Shown here piece after piece: positions 1 to 9,248 of a DNA stretch of 64,000 nucleotides; position 1 is the stretch's first letter; the number at the start of each line of letters is the position of its first letter. Location of the stretch: positions 3,658,001 to 3,722,000 of the forward strand of contig NZ_CP013692.1 in NCBI RefSeq assembly GCF_001477625.1. Reading direction: 5' to 3'. A model generated the notes under the pieces. It saw nothing but the letters and a program-made list of their open reading frames with translations. It had not been told where the DNA came from and ran no database searches. The stretch comes from Paucibacter sp. KCTC 42545 (lineage in GTDB: Bacteria > Pseudomonadota > Gammaproteobacteria > Burkholderiales > Burkholderiaceae_C). Made by a program: the position numbers and the translations under genes.

Positions 1-3000
1 CGCCCAGCACGGTGCTGCTCGTCGTCGCTTGATACTGCTTGAACTGATAGGCCAGACCGCCACGTTCGTCAGCCGTTGGCGTGGTCGAGTAGACATGCCA
101 GTGGCCTGCCGTGGCTTGCAGAGCTTGTGCACCCGCCTCGTTGCGGAAGTTGCGGCCGGCGGCCAGCAACAGCGGTGTGGCCGCGGCGTTCGCGTTGTCT
201 GCCTTGACGGCTTGCTTCAACACGATGTCCGAGCTCGAACCTTGGGCGCGCACATCCACCGTGCGGGCGGCATGAATGCCGCCCAAGCCATCGGCGCTGC
301 CCACGGTCAGGCTGCTGTCTGTCTTGAACTGCAAGCTGCCCACATCGGCCGCGATCTCGCCCACTTGATGCACGCTGCTGTTCAATGTCACATCGCCACC
401 ACTGCTGCGCAGCGCAAGCTTGGCGGCGCTGATCTGCCCACTGCCCGCAATGCCCGCGCCAGCCTTGTCATTCAAAGACACCGTACCACTGGCCGTGAGC
501 GCTTGATCCAGTTGCAGTCCCGCTTGCTCGGCCGACAGGAACAGACTGCCCGTGTTGACGTGCTGCGCGCCCTGCTGTACCAAGGTGCGGCCGGCGATCT
601 CCACGCGATCACCCACGTTCACGGTCAAGCCTGCCAGCTTCACATCGTCGTCCGTGGCCTTGACGCGCATCACCTTGACGCCATTGAAAGCTTGGGCGCT
701 CTTCTCGCTCAGCTGCGAGCTTTGGCCGCCCAGTTCAAACGAGGCATTAGCACCGTCCAGGGTGAACTCGACCGTGGCTTTGGACTGCCCGCTGACTGTG
801 GCGCTGGTCGTCGCATCCGCCGCCACCAAGCCCGTTGAGGCATGCAGCTGGAGCGTGCTGCTGGTGCCATTGAAGGCAATGGGCGCCTTCAAGTCCAGCT
901 GCCCTGTGGCATTCAAGACCACGGTGACGTTCTGGCCGGCGTTGATGCTCAGGCCACCCAGTCCATCCACCGCGCCCAGGCCCCAATCGGCCGTACTGCT
1001 GCGAACATCGGTGTCACCACCAACCTTCAGCGCCAGCTTTTTGAAATTGAAGCTGCTGTCGCTCAGCACCGCGCCGCCGCCGGCAGTCACTGCCAGATTC
1101 TCCGCAGCCACGCCGCCGTCACGGCCGATGACTTGTTGGCCGCTCAGCAAATGAACGCTGGTGGCGGTGGTGCTGATGTCGCTGTCGAACACCAGATTGC
1201 CGCCATCTTCCCGGCCTACCGCCAGAGTGGCGGCGTTCACATGCCCGATGGTGGCGTTGTTCAAACCCGTGCCCAGATGCAAGTCGTTCGAGGCCGTCAT
1301 CTGGCGAATGGTGACTTTGCCCGTGCCATTCTTGGCGTCAACCGCTTGGCTGATGTTGATGGTGTCGCCGGTGAGGGTGATGTCACCCAAGGTATTGATT
1401 AGCTTGCCGGCGGTGATTTCCACCGTCTTGTTGACCATCTCGAAATGCCCGGAGGCCTTGCCATCGAAGTCACTCGGCACGCTGATGGTGCCGGTGCCGT
1501 CCTCACGGCCGATGGTCAGGTTCTTGATGCCGGGCAGCTTGTCCAGCGTCGTCTTGGAAGCAAAACCGTTGGCATCGCCCAAGACCATATTGGTGCTGGC
1601 GGTAGCAGGCTCCAGCCGCAAGGACGCGGTGCTGAGGTTGCTCAGGGTCGCGGTGCCCCAGTCGATCTTGTTGGCGCGCAGGGTCAGCACACCGGTGCCG
1701 GTATCCATATTGATATTGACGGCGCCGAAGTTGATATTGCCGTCGGTGTGGATGCTTGCCCCGCCCCGAAAGATGAAGGGCGTGTCCACATTCACATCTC
1801 CACTGACCGAAAGCAATCCAGCCAGTACCTTGTTGCCCTCGGTGTGGGTGCCGTCGCCCTTGAAAAAGATGCGGCCGTTGTCCAGCACCATGTTGGAATT
1901 CAGCGTCACTTCGCCGCTGCCGGTGGAGACGTACAAATTGCCACCATGGGTGGTGACGGGCGCATTCAAGGTGAAGTAGCCCAAACCTCCGTTGTCGGAG
2001 TCGGCCCAGATTCGAACATAGCCGCCTTGCGTCTGGATGGCGCCGCCCACAGTGGCGCCGTCAGCCCCAAAAATAGTGATCGACGCGTCGGCCGGTGTGC
2101 CGCTACCGGGTGTGCGGACGTCGTGCGTCGGCAAGGTGGCCGCATTGGTGCCTGCGCCATGGGCAATCAGGATCGGCGTATTCAACACACGACCGCTGCC
2201 ACGGGAACCTGCCACCAGCATCAAGCTCCCCTTCCCCGAGACTTCCAGGGTATTGGCCGCATTGGCGAACATCATGTCGAAATTTCTCGCCACATCAGTA
2301 TCACCAGCCAACACAGTTGGCGGGCTCAAGTGCCCACCATTGGCTGTGCCGGCCTCGATGCGCAGGCTCACATCTGGCTGCATGGTGATCTTGCCGTCCC
2401 CACCGTTAAGTGACAGGTCATTGACGAGGATGTCACCCGTCGCCTGCAGCAGCACATTGGCGTTCTGGGCCTCGATGTCTTTCTCAAACACCTGCGAGCC
2501 GCTCAGCGAACCCGAGCCACTGCCGCCACCGCTGATCTCCAAAGTGGAGGGGTCCAAGAGCAAATCGCCCGTCCGCCCCTTGGCTGCTCGCGCATCCGTG
2601 CGGCCGCTGTACTGCAGCACCTGCTTGCCGGACACCTCCGCGCGGCCACCGTCGCCGCTCTGCGCGCCGCCGCGCACCGAGATATTGCCAGCGAACTGAG
2701 TCTTGTCATCGGACCAGAACACCACCTCACCGCCCTTGCCGACGTCGACAGCATCGGCCTTGGTCAGCACGCTAGCATCGGCCTGCACGCTCGTGGCATT
2801 GCGCACATTGGCGTCCTTACCTTGCCAGCCACCGCCGACCTGGATCTGTCCGCCGCCCGTGGCGCCACTGGCGTCCAACTGAGCGCCGCCGTCCAGACGC
2901 AGATGCTCACCTTGCACGGTGATCGTGCCGCCCTGGGCAGCACTGGAGCTGGCGTCCAGGCGGCCGCTGACATGCACCTCACCTTGCTCGCCACCGTCCA

Positions 3001-3901
3001 GCAAGATACGGCCGCCACGCGCCACCAAGCTTTTCGCCTCGATCACGCCGCTGTTATTGACCACGCTGGCCTGCAAGGCGTTGGCGCTGCGGGCGCTCAA
3101 GATCACCGAGCCGGCCGCGATCTGGCCGCTGTTGTCCACCAGGGCGTCCAGCGCGGCGCGCTCGATCGCCAGGGACACCAAGCCGTCGCGGCCGAAGTCC
3201 AAGGCCATCTTGTCGCCTGCGCCCATCAGCACCTGGCCGGCAGTCACACTGCCTTCATTGCGCACCACAGGGGCCAGCAAGGCCACCACGCCGCCCTGGG
3301 CCTGGATCTGGCCTTGGTTAACCACGCTGCCCGCCACACCATCCGCAGCGAAGCTGGCTTTGCCGCCCATGAAGTCAGCATCCTTGATGTTCAGGCTGCT
3401 GGCCACCAGGCCGCCCACATTGACTTGCGCGCCTTTGCCGAAGACCACGCCGCTGGCGTTGATCAGCCAAACTTGGCCGTTAGCGGTGAGCTCACCCTGG
3501 ATCTGCGTCGGTGCGCCACCGGTGATGCGGTTCAGCGCGATCGCTTGCGCATTGGGCTGGGCGAAAGTGACCTTGGACTTGTCGCCGATATTGAACTCTT
3601 GCCAGTTCAGGATGGCGCGCTGGCTCTGCTGCTGCACCGTCAGCTGATTGCCGTTTTGCGTCACCGTGGCTTGGCCACCAGCCAGTTGCACGCCCTTGGG
3701 CAAGGCACTTGCAGCCGAGCTGGGATCAGGCCCGGCCCCGGCGCCTGCGGCATGGGCGGCACTGGCCAGCAAGACGCTGGCCAAGAGGCCGCTGCTGGCG
3801 CGCTTGCGGCGGCCTTTGCAGTGTTCGGCGACGGCCACATAAGTGCCGGTGACTTCATTCCAAACCAGGCGATAAGCGTGGTTCATGGAGGCTTTTTTCA
3901 T
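1..3901 (-). CDS. TpsA: FHA-type two-partner secretion exoprotein, 3' end outside window
   Basis: About 1,300 codons stay open from the ATG at 3901 to the window edge, so the C-terminus is missing. The N-terminus has an ESPR-type extended signal (MNHAYRLVWNEVTGTYVAVAE, from residue 6), a basic stretch GRRKR, and a hydrophobic core ending SAAHA. A TPS/haemagglutination domain follows (about residues 75-190) with NWQEFNIG, ALNRITGG and INASGVVFGKGAQVNVGGLV. The rest is long, Gly/Asn/Val-rich beta-helix sequence, including DLLLDPSTLEISGGGSGS, typical of filamentous haemagglutinins. FHA-family proteins are secreted adhesins, toxins or polysaccharide-binding fibres; the class here cannot be told without the C-terminus. 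GAGGAT lies just upstream of ATG 3901; an alternative start is Met6 (3886). It lies directly downstream of its transporter gene. The family call is secure; the function is open. Confidence 0.93.
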   Translation of the reverse strand, partial: MKKASMNHAYRLVWNEVTGTYVAVAEHCKGRRKRASSGLLASVLLASAAHAAGAGAGPDPSSAASALPKGVQLAGGQATVTQNGNQLTVQQQSQRAILNWQEFNIGDKSKVTFAQPNAQAIALNRITGGAPTQIQGELTANGQVWLINASGVVFGKGAQVNVGGLVASSLNIKDADFMGGKASFAADGVAGSVVNQGQIQAQGGVVALLAPVVRNEGSVTAGQVLMGAGDKMALDFGRDGLVSLAIERAALDALVDNSGQIAAGSVILSARSANALQASVVNNSGVIEAKSLVARGGRILLDGGEQGEVHVSGRLDASSSAAQGGTITVQGEHLRLDGGAQLDASGATGGGQIQVGGGWQGKDANVRNATSVQADASVLTKADAVDVGKGGEVVFWSDDKTQFAGNISVRGGAQSGDGGRAEVSGKQVLQYSGRTDARAAKGRTGDLLLDPSTLEISGGGSGSGSLSGSQVFEKDIEAQNANVLLQATGDILVNDLSLNGGDGKITMQPDVSLRIEAGTANGGHLSPPTVLAGDTDVARNFDMMFANAANTLEVSGKGSLMLVAGSRGSGRVLNTPILIAHGAGTNAATLPTHDVRTPGSGTPADASITIFGADGATVGGAIQTQGGYVRIWADSDNGGLGYFTLNAPVTTHGGNLYVSTGSGEVTLNSNMVLDNGRIFFKGDGTHTEGNKVLAGLLSVSGDVNVDTPFIFRGGASIHTDGNINFGAVNINMDTGTGVLTLRANKIDWGTATLSNLSTASLRLEPATASTNMVLGDANGFASKTTLDKLPGIKNLTIGREDGTGTISVPSDFDGKASGHFEMVNKTVEITAGKLINTLGDITLTGDTINISQAVDAKNGTGKVTIRQMTASNDLHLGTGLNNATIGHVNAATLAVGREDGGNLVFDSDISTTATSVHLLSGQQVIGRDGGVAAENLAVTAGGGAVLSDSSFNFKKLALKVGGDTDVRSSTADWGLGAVDGLGGLSINAGQNVTVVLNATGQLDLKAPIAFNGTSSTLQLHASTGLVAADATTSATVSGQSKATVEFTLDGANASFELGGQSSQLSEKSAQAFNGVKVMRVKATDDDVKLAGLTVNVGDRVEIAGRTLVQQGAQHVNTGSLFLSAEQAGLQLDQALTASGTVSLNDKAGAGIAGSGQISAAKLALRSSGGDVTLNSSVHQVGEIAADVGSLQFKTDSSLTVGSADGLGGIHAARTVDVRAQGSSSDIVLKQAVKADNANAAATPLLLAAGRNFRNEAGAQALQATAGHWHVYSTTPTADERGGLAYQFKQYQATTSSTVLG

Positions 3902-3942
3902 TGCGTGTAATCCTCAGAATTCTTTGTTTTTTGCTTGAGCGG

Positions 3943-3980
3943 TTTGGCCGTTTGGCCTTTTGGCCTTTTGGCCTTTTGGC
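3943..3980. repeat. 8-bp tandem repeat in the tpsB-tpsA spacer
   Basis: TTTTGGCC is repeated head to tail (TTTGGCC-g-TTTGGCC-TTTTGGCC-TTTTGGCC-TTTTGGC) in the 93-bp gap between the tpsB stop and the tpsA start. In the transcript it reads as GGCCAAAA units, each with a GGCC palindrome. A short repeat in this place could vary in copy number and change tpsA expression; that is inference. Confidence 0.8.
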
Positions 3981-3994
3981 GCTTGGGCCAAAGC

Positions 3995-5743
3995 TCAGAA
4001 GCGCGCCTGCACCTGCACCCACAGGCGGTAGCGCTCCTGGCGACCGTCAGCTTCCAGGCCTGTGGCCGGGTTGCGGCCGGCGTTCTCGCCCAGCGCGCGG
4101 GCCACGCCAGTGCGCACACTCCATGACTGCGCGAACAAGTTCAGGCCCAGGCCCACGCCGTGCAGTGAGTAACTATTGGGCTGGCCCAGCAATGAGCCGA
4201 CCCAGGGGCTGGCGTGCTGCGTGATGCTGCCGCTGTCCACAAAGGCCAGGGCTTGCGCGCGCACATCGCCATGGAACATGAAGTCCTGACGCAGCTCGCC
4301 GTTGAAGACCCAGCCGCTGTCACCCACCGCTTCGCCGACGGCGTAAGAGCGCACGCCGCTGGGGCCGCCCAGCATGAACTTCTCCGACGAATCGAGATTG
4401 CGCGAAGCCTGCTGGCCATTGAGTGCGGCATACACGCTCAGGCCGCTCAAGCCCCAGCCCGCGGCCACGCTTTGGCTGCGCGCCAGGCGCCAGCTCAGCT
4501 TGTGGAAACCGCCTTGGGTGCGGGCGCTCAAGGCGTCAGCCGCTTGATCCCCAGCATTGCCGGCCAGATTGACCTGGCCGATGCTGAGGCCTGCACTGAA
4601 CTCGTTGAGGCCGCCTCCCAGCAGCGCGTCCCAGCCAGAGCCGCTCAGGCCTGCGCCCAGGCGGTGCAAACGACGCTCGCGCAGCGACAGGCCCAAGGCT
4701 TGATCGCTCAGCTGCTTGCGTTCCGCATCCAGGCTCAGCCACAGATTCTGTTCACGGCCGCGCAGCAAGGGATAGCTCAGGCCCGCCGTCAGCGATTGGG
4801 CAGAACCGCGCAGATCGAGGCGATCTAGCTCCTGGCCGACCTTGTAGCGCAGATAAGAGCCCGCCAGATTGGCGCGCAGGCCGGCGGGGTTCAGCGCAAA
4901 GCCATAGCTCAAGGCCGCCTGCTGTGTGCCTTCACTGGCGCTCAGGCTCAGGCTGGCGACATCTTCCAGGCCCAAGGGGCGGTTCCAGAAGCCTTGCGCG
5001 CCGACGCGCACCGCGCCGGTGTAGCGGTTGCTGAAGTTGTCCGCAAGCACGCTGCCGCTCAGGGATGGCAGCTCTTCGGCCGTGATGATGACGCGGCTCG
5101 TGCCCGGCTCCACACCCTTGTCCAGGGTGGCGCGGGCGCTGACGCCCGGCACATCGTTGATCAAAAGAATGGCGCGCTCAATCTGCTCGCCGCGCACCGC
5201 ACCTGCCGGCATGGCGGCGTTGGCAATGGCCATCAAGCGGGTGTTCAGGCCGGCGTCTTTGCCGAGCACTTGCACCCGGCCGGCACCCGACTCCAGGCGG
5301 CCCACCAGCACGGCGATTTCCAGCACGCCCTCGCTGAGGTCTTGGGGCGGCAGATAGGCCCGCGCCAGCATGAAACCACGCGCCTGCAACTGGGCCGTGA
5401 CACGGGCGGCGAGCGCCTGCAACTCAGCATGGTTGAGCGAGCGGCCCAGGCGATCGGCCACCCAGGCTTGCTGCTCAGCCTCACTCACCAGACCTTCAGT
5501 CCCGGTGAAACGCACTAGCTTGATTTGCACTTTGAAGCCGCCGGATTGCGCGGCTTGTGCGGCCTCGCTTTCCAATAGCGCGGGCTTGTTGGCCGGCTGC
5601 TGGCCGGGTTTGTTCAGGCGCTGCTGCTCATTGAGCAACTGGCCTGCATCGGGTGCAGCCTGCACCAGCGACGTGGCCGCCAGCAGCCCCAGGGTGACGC
5701 CCAGGCAGGCGCGCAGTCGCTTCTTTTGCATTATTGTCTTCAT
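3995..5743 (-). CDS. TpsB: outer-membrane two-partner secretion transporter (ShlB/FhaC/HecB family)
   Basis: A 582-residue protein with a signal peptide (hydrophobic core about residues 12-28, ending SLVQA). A Gln/Asn-rich linker is followed by POTRA-type modules (FTGTEGLVSEAEQQAWVADR; LARAYLPPQDLSEGVLEIAVLVG). A C-terminal 16-strand Omp85-type barrel carries LGGPSGVRSYAVGEAVGD, a family signature, and ends in Phe (VQVQARF), as barrel proteins assembled by Bam do. FhaC-type proteins recognise the TPS domain of one cognate exoprotein and pass it through the outer membrane. It precedes tpsA by 93 bp on the same strand, so the two form one operon. Length is usual for the family. A second ATG five codons in (5731) is a possible start. 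Confidence 0.95.
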   Translation of the reverse strand: MKTIMQKKRLRACLGVTLGLLAATSLVQAAPDAGQLLNEQQRLNKPGQQPANKPALLESEAAQAAQSGGFKVQIKLVRFTGTEGLVSEAEQQAWVADRLGRSLNHAELQALAARVTAQLQARGFMLARAYLPPQDLSEGVLEIAVLVGRLESGAGRVQVLGKDAGLNTRLMAIANAAMPAGAVRGEQIERAILLINDVPGVSARATLDKGVEPGTSRVIITAEELPSLSGSVLADNFSNRYTGAVRVGAQGFWNRPLGLEDVASLSLSASEGTQQAALSYGFALNPAGLRANLAGSYLRYKVGQELDRLDLRGSAQSLTAGLSYPLLRGREQNLWLSLDAERKQLSDQALGLSLRERRLHRLGAGLSGSGWDALLGGGLNEFSAGLSIGQVNLAGNAGDQAADALSARTQGGFHKLSWRLARSQSVAAGWGLSGLSVYAALNGQQASRNLDSSEKFMLGGPSGVRSYAVGEAVGDSGWVFNGELRQDFMFHGDVRAQALAFVDSGSITQHASPWVGSLLGQPNSYSLHGVGLGLNLFAQSWSVRTGVARALGENAGRNPATGLEADGRQERYRLWVQVQARF

Positions 5744-5937
5744 GGGAGTCGGTCGATCTCGGTGTTATCAGCCCGCTTTATCGGCCCGTGCCAGGGGCCA
5801 AGCCTTTGGCAAATTGCCCACCGGTCTTGGCAAAACGAATAGCGGCGAGAAAGCGGCTCTCCAGCGAAGAAGAAGTGCGCACATCGCACGGATCACGCGG
5901 CGGACCGCCTGCTTGCGGGCCTACTCGGGTGGCCCTC

Positions 5938-6858
5938 ATGCCCGACAATTCGCCCCCTATGTACGAGACCATCAGCACGGCCAGCACACCCGATACTCTG
6001 CACACCACCCAGGCGCCCATATCGGGCTCGACGCTGGTGCCCCCTTTGATCCTGCTGGTGGACGACAAGCCCGAGGAGCTGCGCTGGCTCAACCAGCTTT
6101 TGCAACCCGACTTCCGTCTTGCTCTGGCCCACAACGGGCAGACCGGCCTGCAGCGAGCCCAGGCCTTGCAGCCCGATCTGGTGTTGCTGGACATTGGCCT
6201 GCCGGATATGGACGGTTACGCCCTGTGTCGCCTGCTCAAGGCTGACCCGCTGACTTGCGCCGTTCCTGTGCTGTTCTTGAGCGCGCACAACTCCCCCGAA
6301 CGGCGCATCCAAGGGCTGGGGCTAGGCGCGGTGGATTTCATCAGCAAGCCGTTTCATCCCGAGGAAGTGCTGGCTCGGGTGCGTGTGCATCTGCGCTTGG
6401 CCGCGCAGATTCGCCAACCCACGGTCGATGAGACTGCCGCCACGGCGCCCGTCCGCAACCCGGACGAACTGCTGGTGCAGGCTGCTGCCCAGTACATTCG
6501 CGCGCATTTGAGTGAGACGCCCTCGGTGGCCCAGATCGCTCGGCAAGTGGGCCTGCACGAAAAGCGCCTGCTGGCCCTGTTCCGCGAGCATCTGGGGCAA
6601 ACCATCTCGGGATTTATCCGCGATGAGCGAGTCAGCACCGGGCAGCGCTTGCTGGCCGACACCGCCATGTCGGTGCAGGAGATCGCCTTCACCGTGGGTT
6701 TTGGCAACCCCGGCAATTTCGCCACCTCGTTTCGAGAGAGCACAGGCATGAGCCCTCAGGCCTATCGCCAGGGCTTGCGTGAGCAAGGGGGGCCAGCCAG
6801 CGCGCTTGGCGGGGATGCTGAGAATGAGAAGGTGGCGCCACAGGCTGATCAGTGTTGA
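5938..6858 (+). CDS. Response regulator with receiver domain and AraC-type output
   Basis: About 306 residues from ATG 5938 (alternative ATG 5959; neither has a strong ribosome site, though GGTGG precedes the first). An N-terminal CheY-like receiver has the acidic pair in LLVDDKPEE, the phospho-acceptor Asp85 in VLLDIGLPDMDG and the Lys of ISKPFHPEE. The C-terminus is an AraC/XylS double helix-turn-helix (SVAQIARQVGLHEKRLLALF; second helix set ending FGNPGNFATSFRESTGMSPQ). It is a two-component transcription factor. Its stop overlaps the start of the adjacent sensor kinase, so the pair is co-translated and almost surely cognate. It is divergent from the tps operon across 194 bp and could regulate it, which is untested. 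Confidence 0.92.
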   Translation: MPDNSPPMYETISTASTPDTLHTTQAPISGSTLVPPLILLVDDKPEELRWLNQLLQPDFRLALAHNGQTGLQRAQALQPDLVLLDIGLPDMDGYALCRLLKADPLTCAVPVLFLSAHNSPERRIQGLGLGAVDFISKPFHPEEVLARVRVHLRLAAQIRQPTVDETAATAPVRNPDELLVQAAAQYIRAHLSETPSVAQIARQVGLHEKRLLALFREHLGQTISGFIRDERVSTGQRLLADTAMSVQEIAFTVGFGNPGNFATSFRESTGMSPQAYRQGLREQGGPASALGGDAENEKVAPQADQC

Positions 6859-9248
6859 GCAGCCTGCTGCGCAAGCTTGTGCGCACACAAGTGCTCGGCC
6901 TACTCCTCGTCGCGGCGTTCTTCAACGGCCACGCTCAAGCACAGCAAGCAAACATTGGCGCGGCTCTGCCCGCGCCGCAAGCCATCTTGCAGCTGCAAGC
7001 GCAAGATCAGGAGCAGCTGCAACTGTTCCCCTATCTGCAGATTTGGGTAGACCCCAGCGCGCGCCTGGGCCCGCAAGACGCGCAGCACCAGGGCTTTCGA
7101 CCCATGCAGAGCGGAGACAAGCATCCGGGCTATAGCGGCTCGGCGTTTTGGCTGCGCCTGCGCCTGCACAACCCGGGTACCCAAAGCCTGAGCCGATATC
7201 TGCTGATCGAGCCGGCCCGCTTGGAGGAAGTAGCGCTGTATCGCCAGCAGGCCGACGGCAATTGGCAAGTCAGCCACGCCGGCACCAGCCACCCCTTTGG
7301 CGAGCGTGAGCTTGCGATGCGGGAAAGCGCCTTCATCGTGCAACTGGCGCCCGGTCAGACCCAGACCTTGATGCTGCGTGTGGCCAGCCGCAGCTCAGTG
7401 GCGCTGGAGGCAACGCTTTGGGATCCGCACGCCCTGCAAGTTCGATTCCCTGGCGGCCTCTGGGTGGACGGAGTTCTGGTCGGTGTTTCCCTGTTCCTGA
7501 TGCTGCTGGCGGTGATGACCACCCATGTGCTGCGCGAGCCGGCCGCGATTTATATCGCCGCCCATATGCTGCTGGCCATTCTGTATGAGTCAGGCATGCG
7601 CGGCACCAGTTTCATGATTCTGTGGCCCAACGCTACCGACTGGGCCACGCGCAGCCTGGCCACCTTGGGCGGCCTTGCCGTGCTGTGCCAATGGCTGGCG
7701 GTGCGCCGCCTGCTTCACCTGCGCCGGCGCCAAGCCCGCCTGCACCGCGGGCTGAACCTGATCGCCTGGCTGGGCCTGCTCACCCTTGGCGTATGCCTGG
7801 TTGGCGACTACCGCCTGGGCACGATCAGCAATTCGCTGCTTAACAGCTGCATGCTGCTGGGTCTGCTGCTGGCCTGCGTGCAAGCCGCTCGCGCGGGCCA
7901 GCGCCTGGCCTTGGTCTGGTTGCTGGCCCTGGGTACCCAGGCCCTGGGCATGCTGCCGCGTTATCTGGGCCTGCTGGGCCTGTGGCCCCACGGACTATTG
8001 AGCGACTACGCGCCGCCATTGATGATGGAGCTGGGCTGTTTGCTGGTGTTGATCGCCTTGATGCAGCGTTTTCACAAGCAACACCAACGCTATGAGCGCG
8101 GGCTGGAAGCTGCCGTGGCGGCGCGCACCACGGCGCTGGCCCAAGCCACCCGGCACGCCCAGGCCAGCGATGCCGCCAAGGGCCGGCTGCTGGGCTATAT
8201 CGGCCACGATCTGCGCGCACCCCTGGCCTCGGTCGTGCATGTCGCGCGTGAGATGCGGGCCGACCAGGCGTTTGATGCCGACCGCCGCGCCATCGAGCGC
8301 AGCGGCCTGCTGCTGCTGGACATGATCGACGAGCTGCAGCGCTTCGCTAAAGCGCCGGAAAGCAGCGCCGTGCTGGAGATCCTGCCCGCGCCGGTCTATT
8401 TGCACGGGCTCTTGCACGACACAGTGGAGCAAGCGCAGGGCCTGGCCCGCAGCGCCGGCTGTCATATCGAATTGCGCCTGGCAGCAGATCTGCCCACCGT
8501 GCTTGAGCTGGACGCCAAGCGCCTGCGGCAAGTGCTTTTCAACCTACTCTCCAACGCCGCCAAGTTCAGCCGCGACAGCGCCATCGTCGTGCACGCCGGC
8601 ACCGAGCCCGACGCACCTGCGAGACTGCAACTGCGCGTGAGCGACCAAGGCAGCGGCATCGCGGCTGAAGACCTGCCGTGGCTGTTCGAGCCCTTTGTAC
8701 GCGCCAGCGCCAGCGCCCATCTGCCGGGGCTGGGCTTGGGCCTGAGCATCGCGCGCCAGATGGTGCAGGCCATGGGCGGGGACATCCGCGTGCGCAGCCA
8801 GCTTGGTCTTGGCAGCGAATTCAGCTTTGACCTGCCCCTTCAGCTGGCGGCCGAAGACGAAGTGCTGTGGCCGCCGCTGCTACGCCAAATCAGCATCGGC
8901 GAGGGCTTGTGCGCGCTGGTGCTCGACCCCTGCGAGACCGCCCGCGAAGCCTTGGCCGAACGCCTGAGCCTGGCCGGCTTCGACTGCCTGCAGGCTGCCG
9001 ACCTGGACGAGGCAATGCAAATCGACGCGCCGCTGGATCTGCTGGTCGTAGAGCCCGATGGCTTGCCAGATGGCTCGGTTCAGGCGCTGGCGGCACTGCA
9101 CAGCCGCCACACGCAAATGCGCGCGCTGTGCTGCAGCCGACACCTGCCGCCGCAGCCCGATGCCGGCTGGCTTTGCAAGCCGGTGCAAGAACAGGATTGG
9201 TGGGCCGCGCTGCAGTCAGTCAGCGCAGCCAGGCTGGAAGAGGCCTAA
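6852..9248 (+). CDS. Hybrid sensor histidine kinase with 7TMR-DISM sensor and degenerate receiver
   Basis: A 798-residue membrane kinase. In order: signal peptide (about 1-30, ending HAQAQ); a periplasmic 7TMR-DISM extracellular domain (about 45-195, with SGSAFWLRLRLHNPG); seven transmembrane helices (about 205-405); a coiled linker; HisKA with His452 in GHDLRAPLASVV; HATPase with LFNLLSNAAKFS (N box), SDQGSGI (G1) and GLGLGLSIA (G2). The last 120 residues are receiver-like, but the phospho-acceptor position is Glu734 (LLVVEPDGLPDG) instead of Asp, while the C-terminal Lys (CKP) is kept. The start is GTG 6852 or TTG 6855, overlapping the regulator's stop. DISM sensors usually bind small carbohydrates or similar ligands; the ligand here is unknown. 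Confidence 0.9.
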   Translation: MLSSLLRKLVRTQVLGLLLVAAFFNGHAQAQQANIGAALPAPQAILQLQAQDQEQLQLFPYLQIWVDPSARLGPQDAQHQGFRPMQSGDKHPGYSGSAFWLRLRLHNPGTQSLSRYLLIEPARLEEVALYRQQADGNWQVSHAGTSHPFGERELAMRESAFIVQLAPGQTQTLMLRVASRSSVALEATLWDPHALQVRFPGGLWVDGVLVGVSLFLMLLAVMTTHVLREPAAIYIAAHMLLAILYESGMRGTSFMILWPNATDWATRSLATLGGLAVLCQWLAVRRLLHLRRRQARLHRGLNLIAWLGLLTLGVCLVGDYRLGTISNSLLNSCMLLGLLLACVQAARAGQRLALVWLLALGTQALGMLPRYLGLLGLWPHGLLSDYAPPLMMELGCLLVLIALMQRFHKQHQRYERGLEAAVAARTTALAQATRHAQASDAAKGRLLGYIGHDLRAPLASVVHVAREMRADQAFDADRRAIERSGLLLLDMIDELQRFAKAPESSAVLEILPAPVYLHGLLHDTVEQAQGLARSAGCHIELRLAADLPTVLELDAKRLRQVLFNLLSNAAKFSRDSAIVVHAGTEPDAPARLQLRVSDQGSGIAAEDLPWLFEPFVRASASAHLPGLGLGLSIARQMVQAMGGDIRVRSQLGLGSEFSFDLPLQLAAEDEVLWPPLLRQISIGEGLCALVLDPCETAREALAERLSLAGFDCLQAADLDEAMQIDAPLDLLVVEPDGLPDGSVQALAALHSRHTQMRALCCSRHLPPQPDAGWLCKPVQEQDWWAALQSVSAARLEEA

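Noticed and set aside
29..3910. Several plus-strand open frames over the left 3.9 kb
   Set aside because: The minus strand encodes a continuous FHA-type protein with signal peptide and TPS domain through this whole stretch, so the plus-strand frames are complements.
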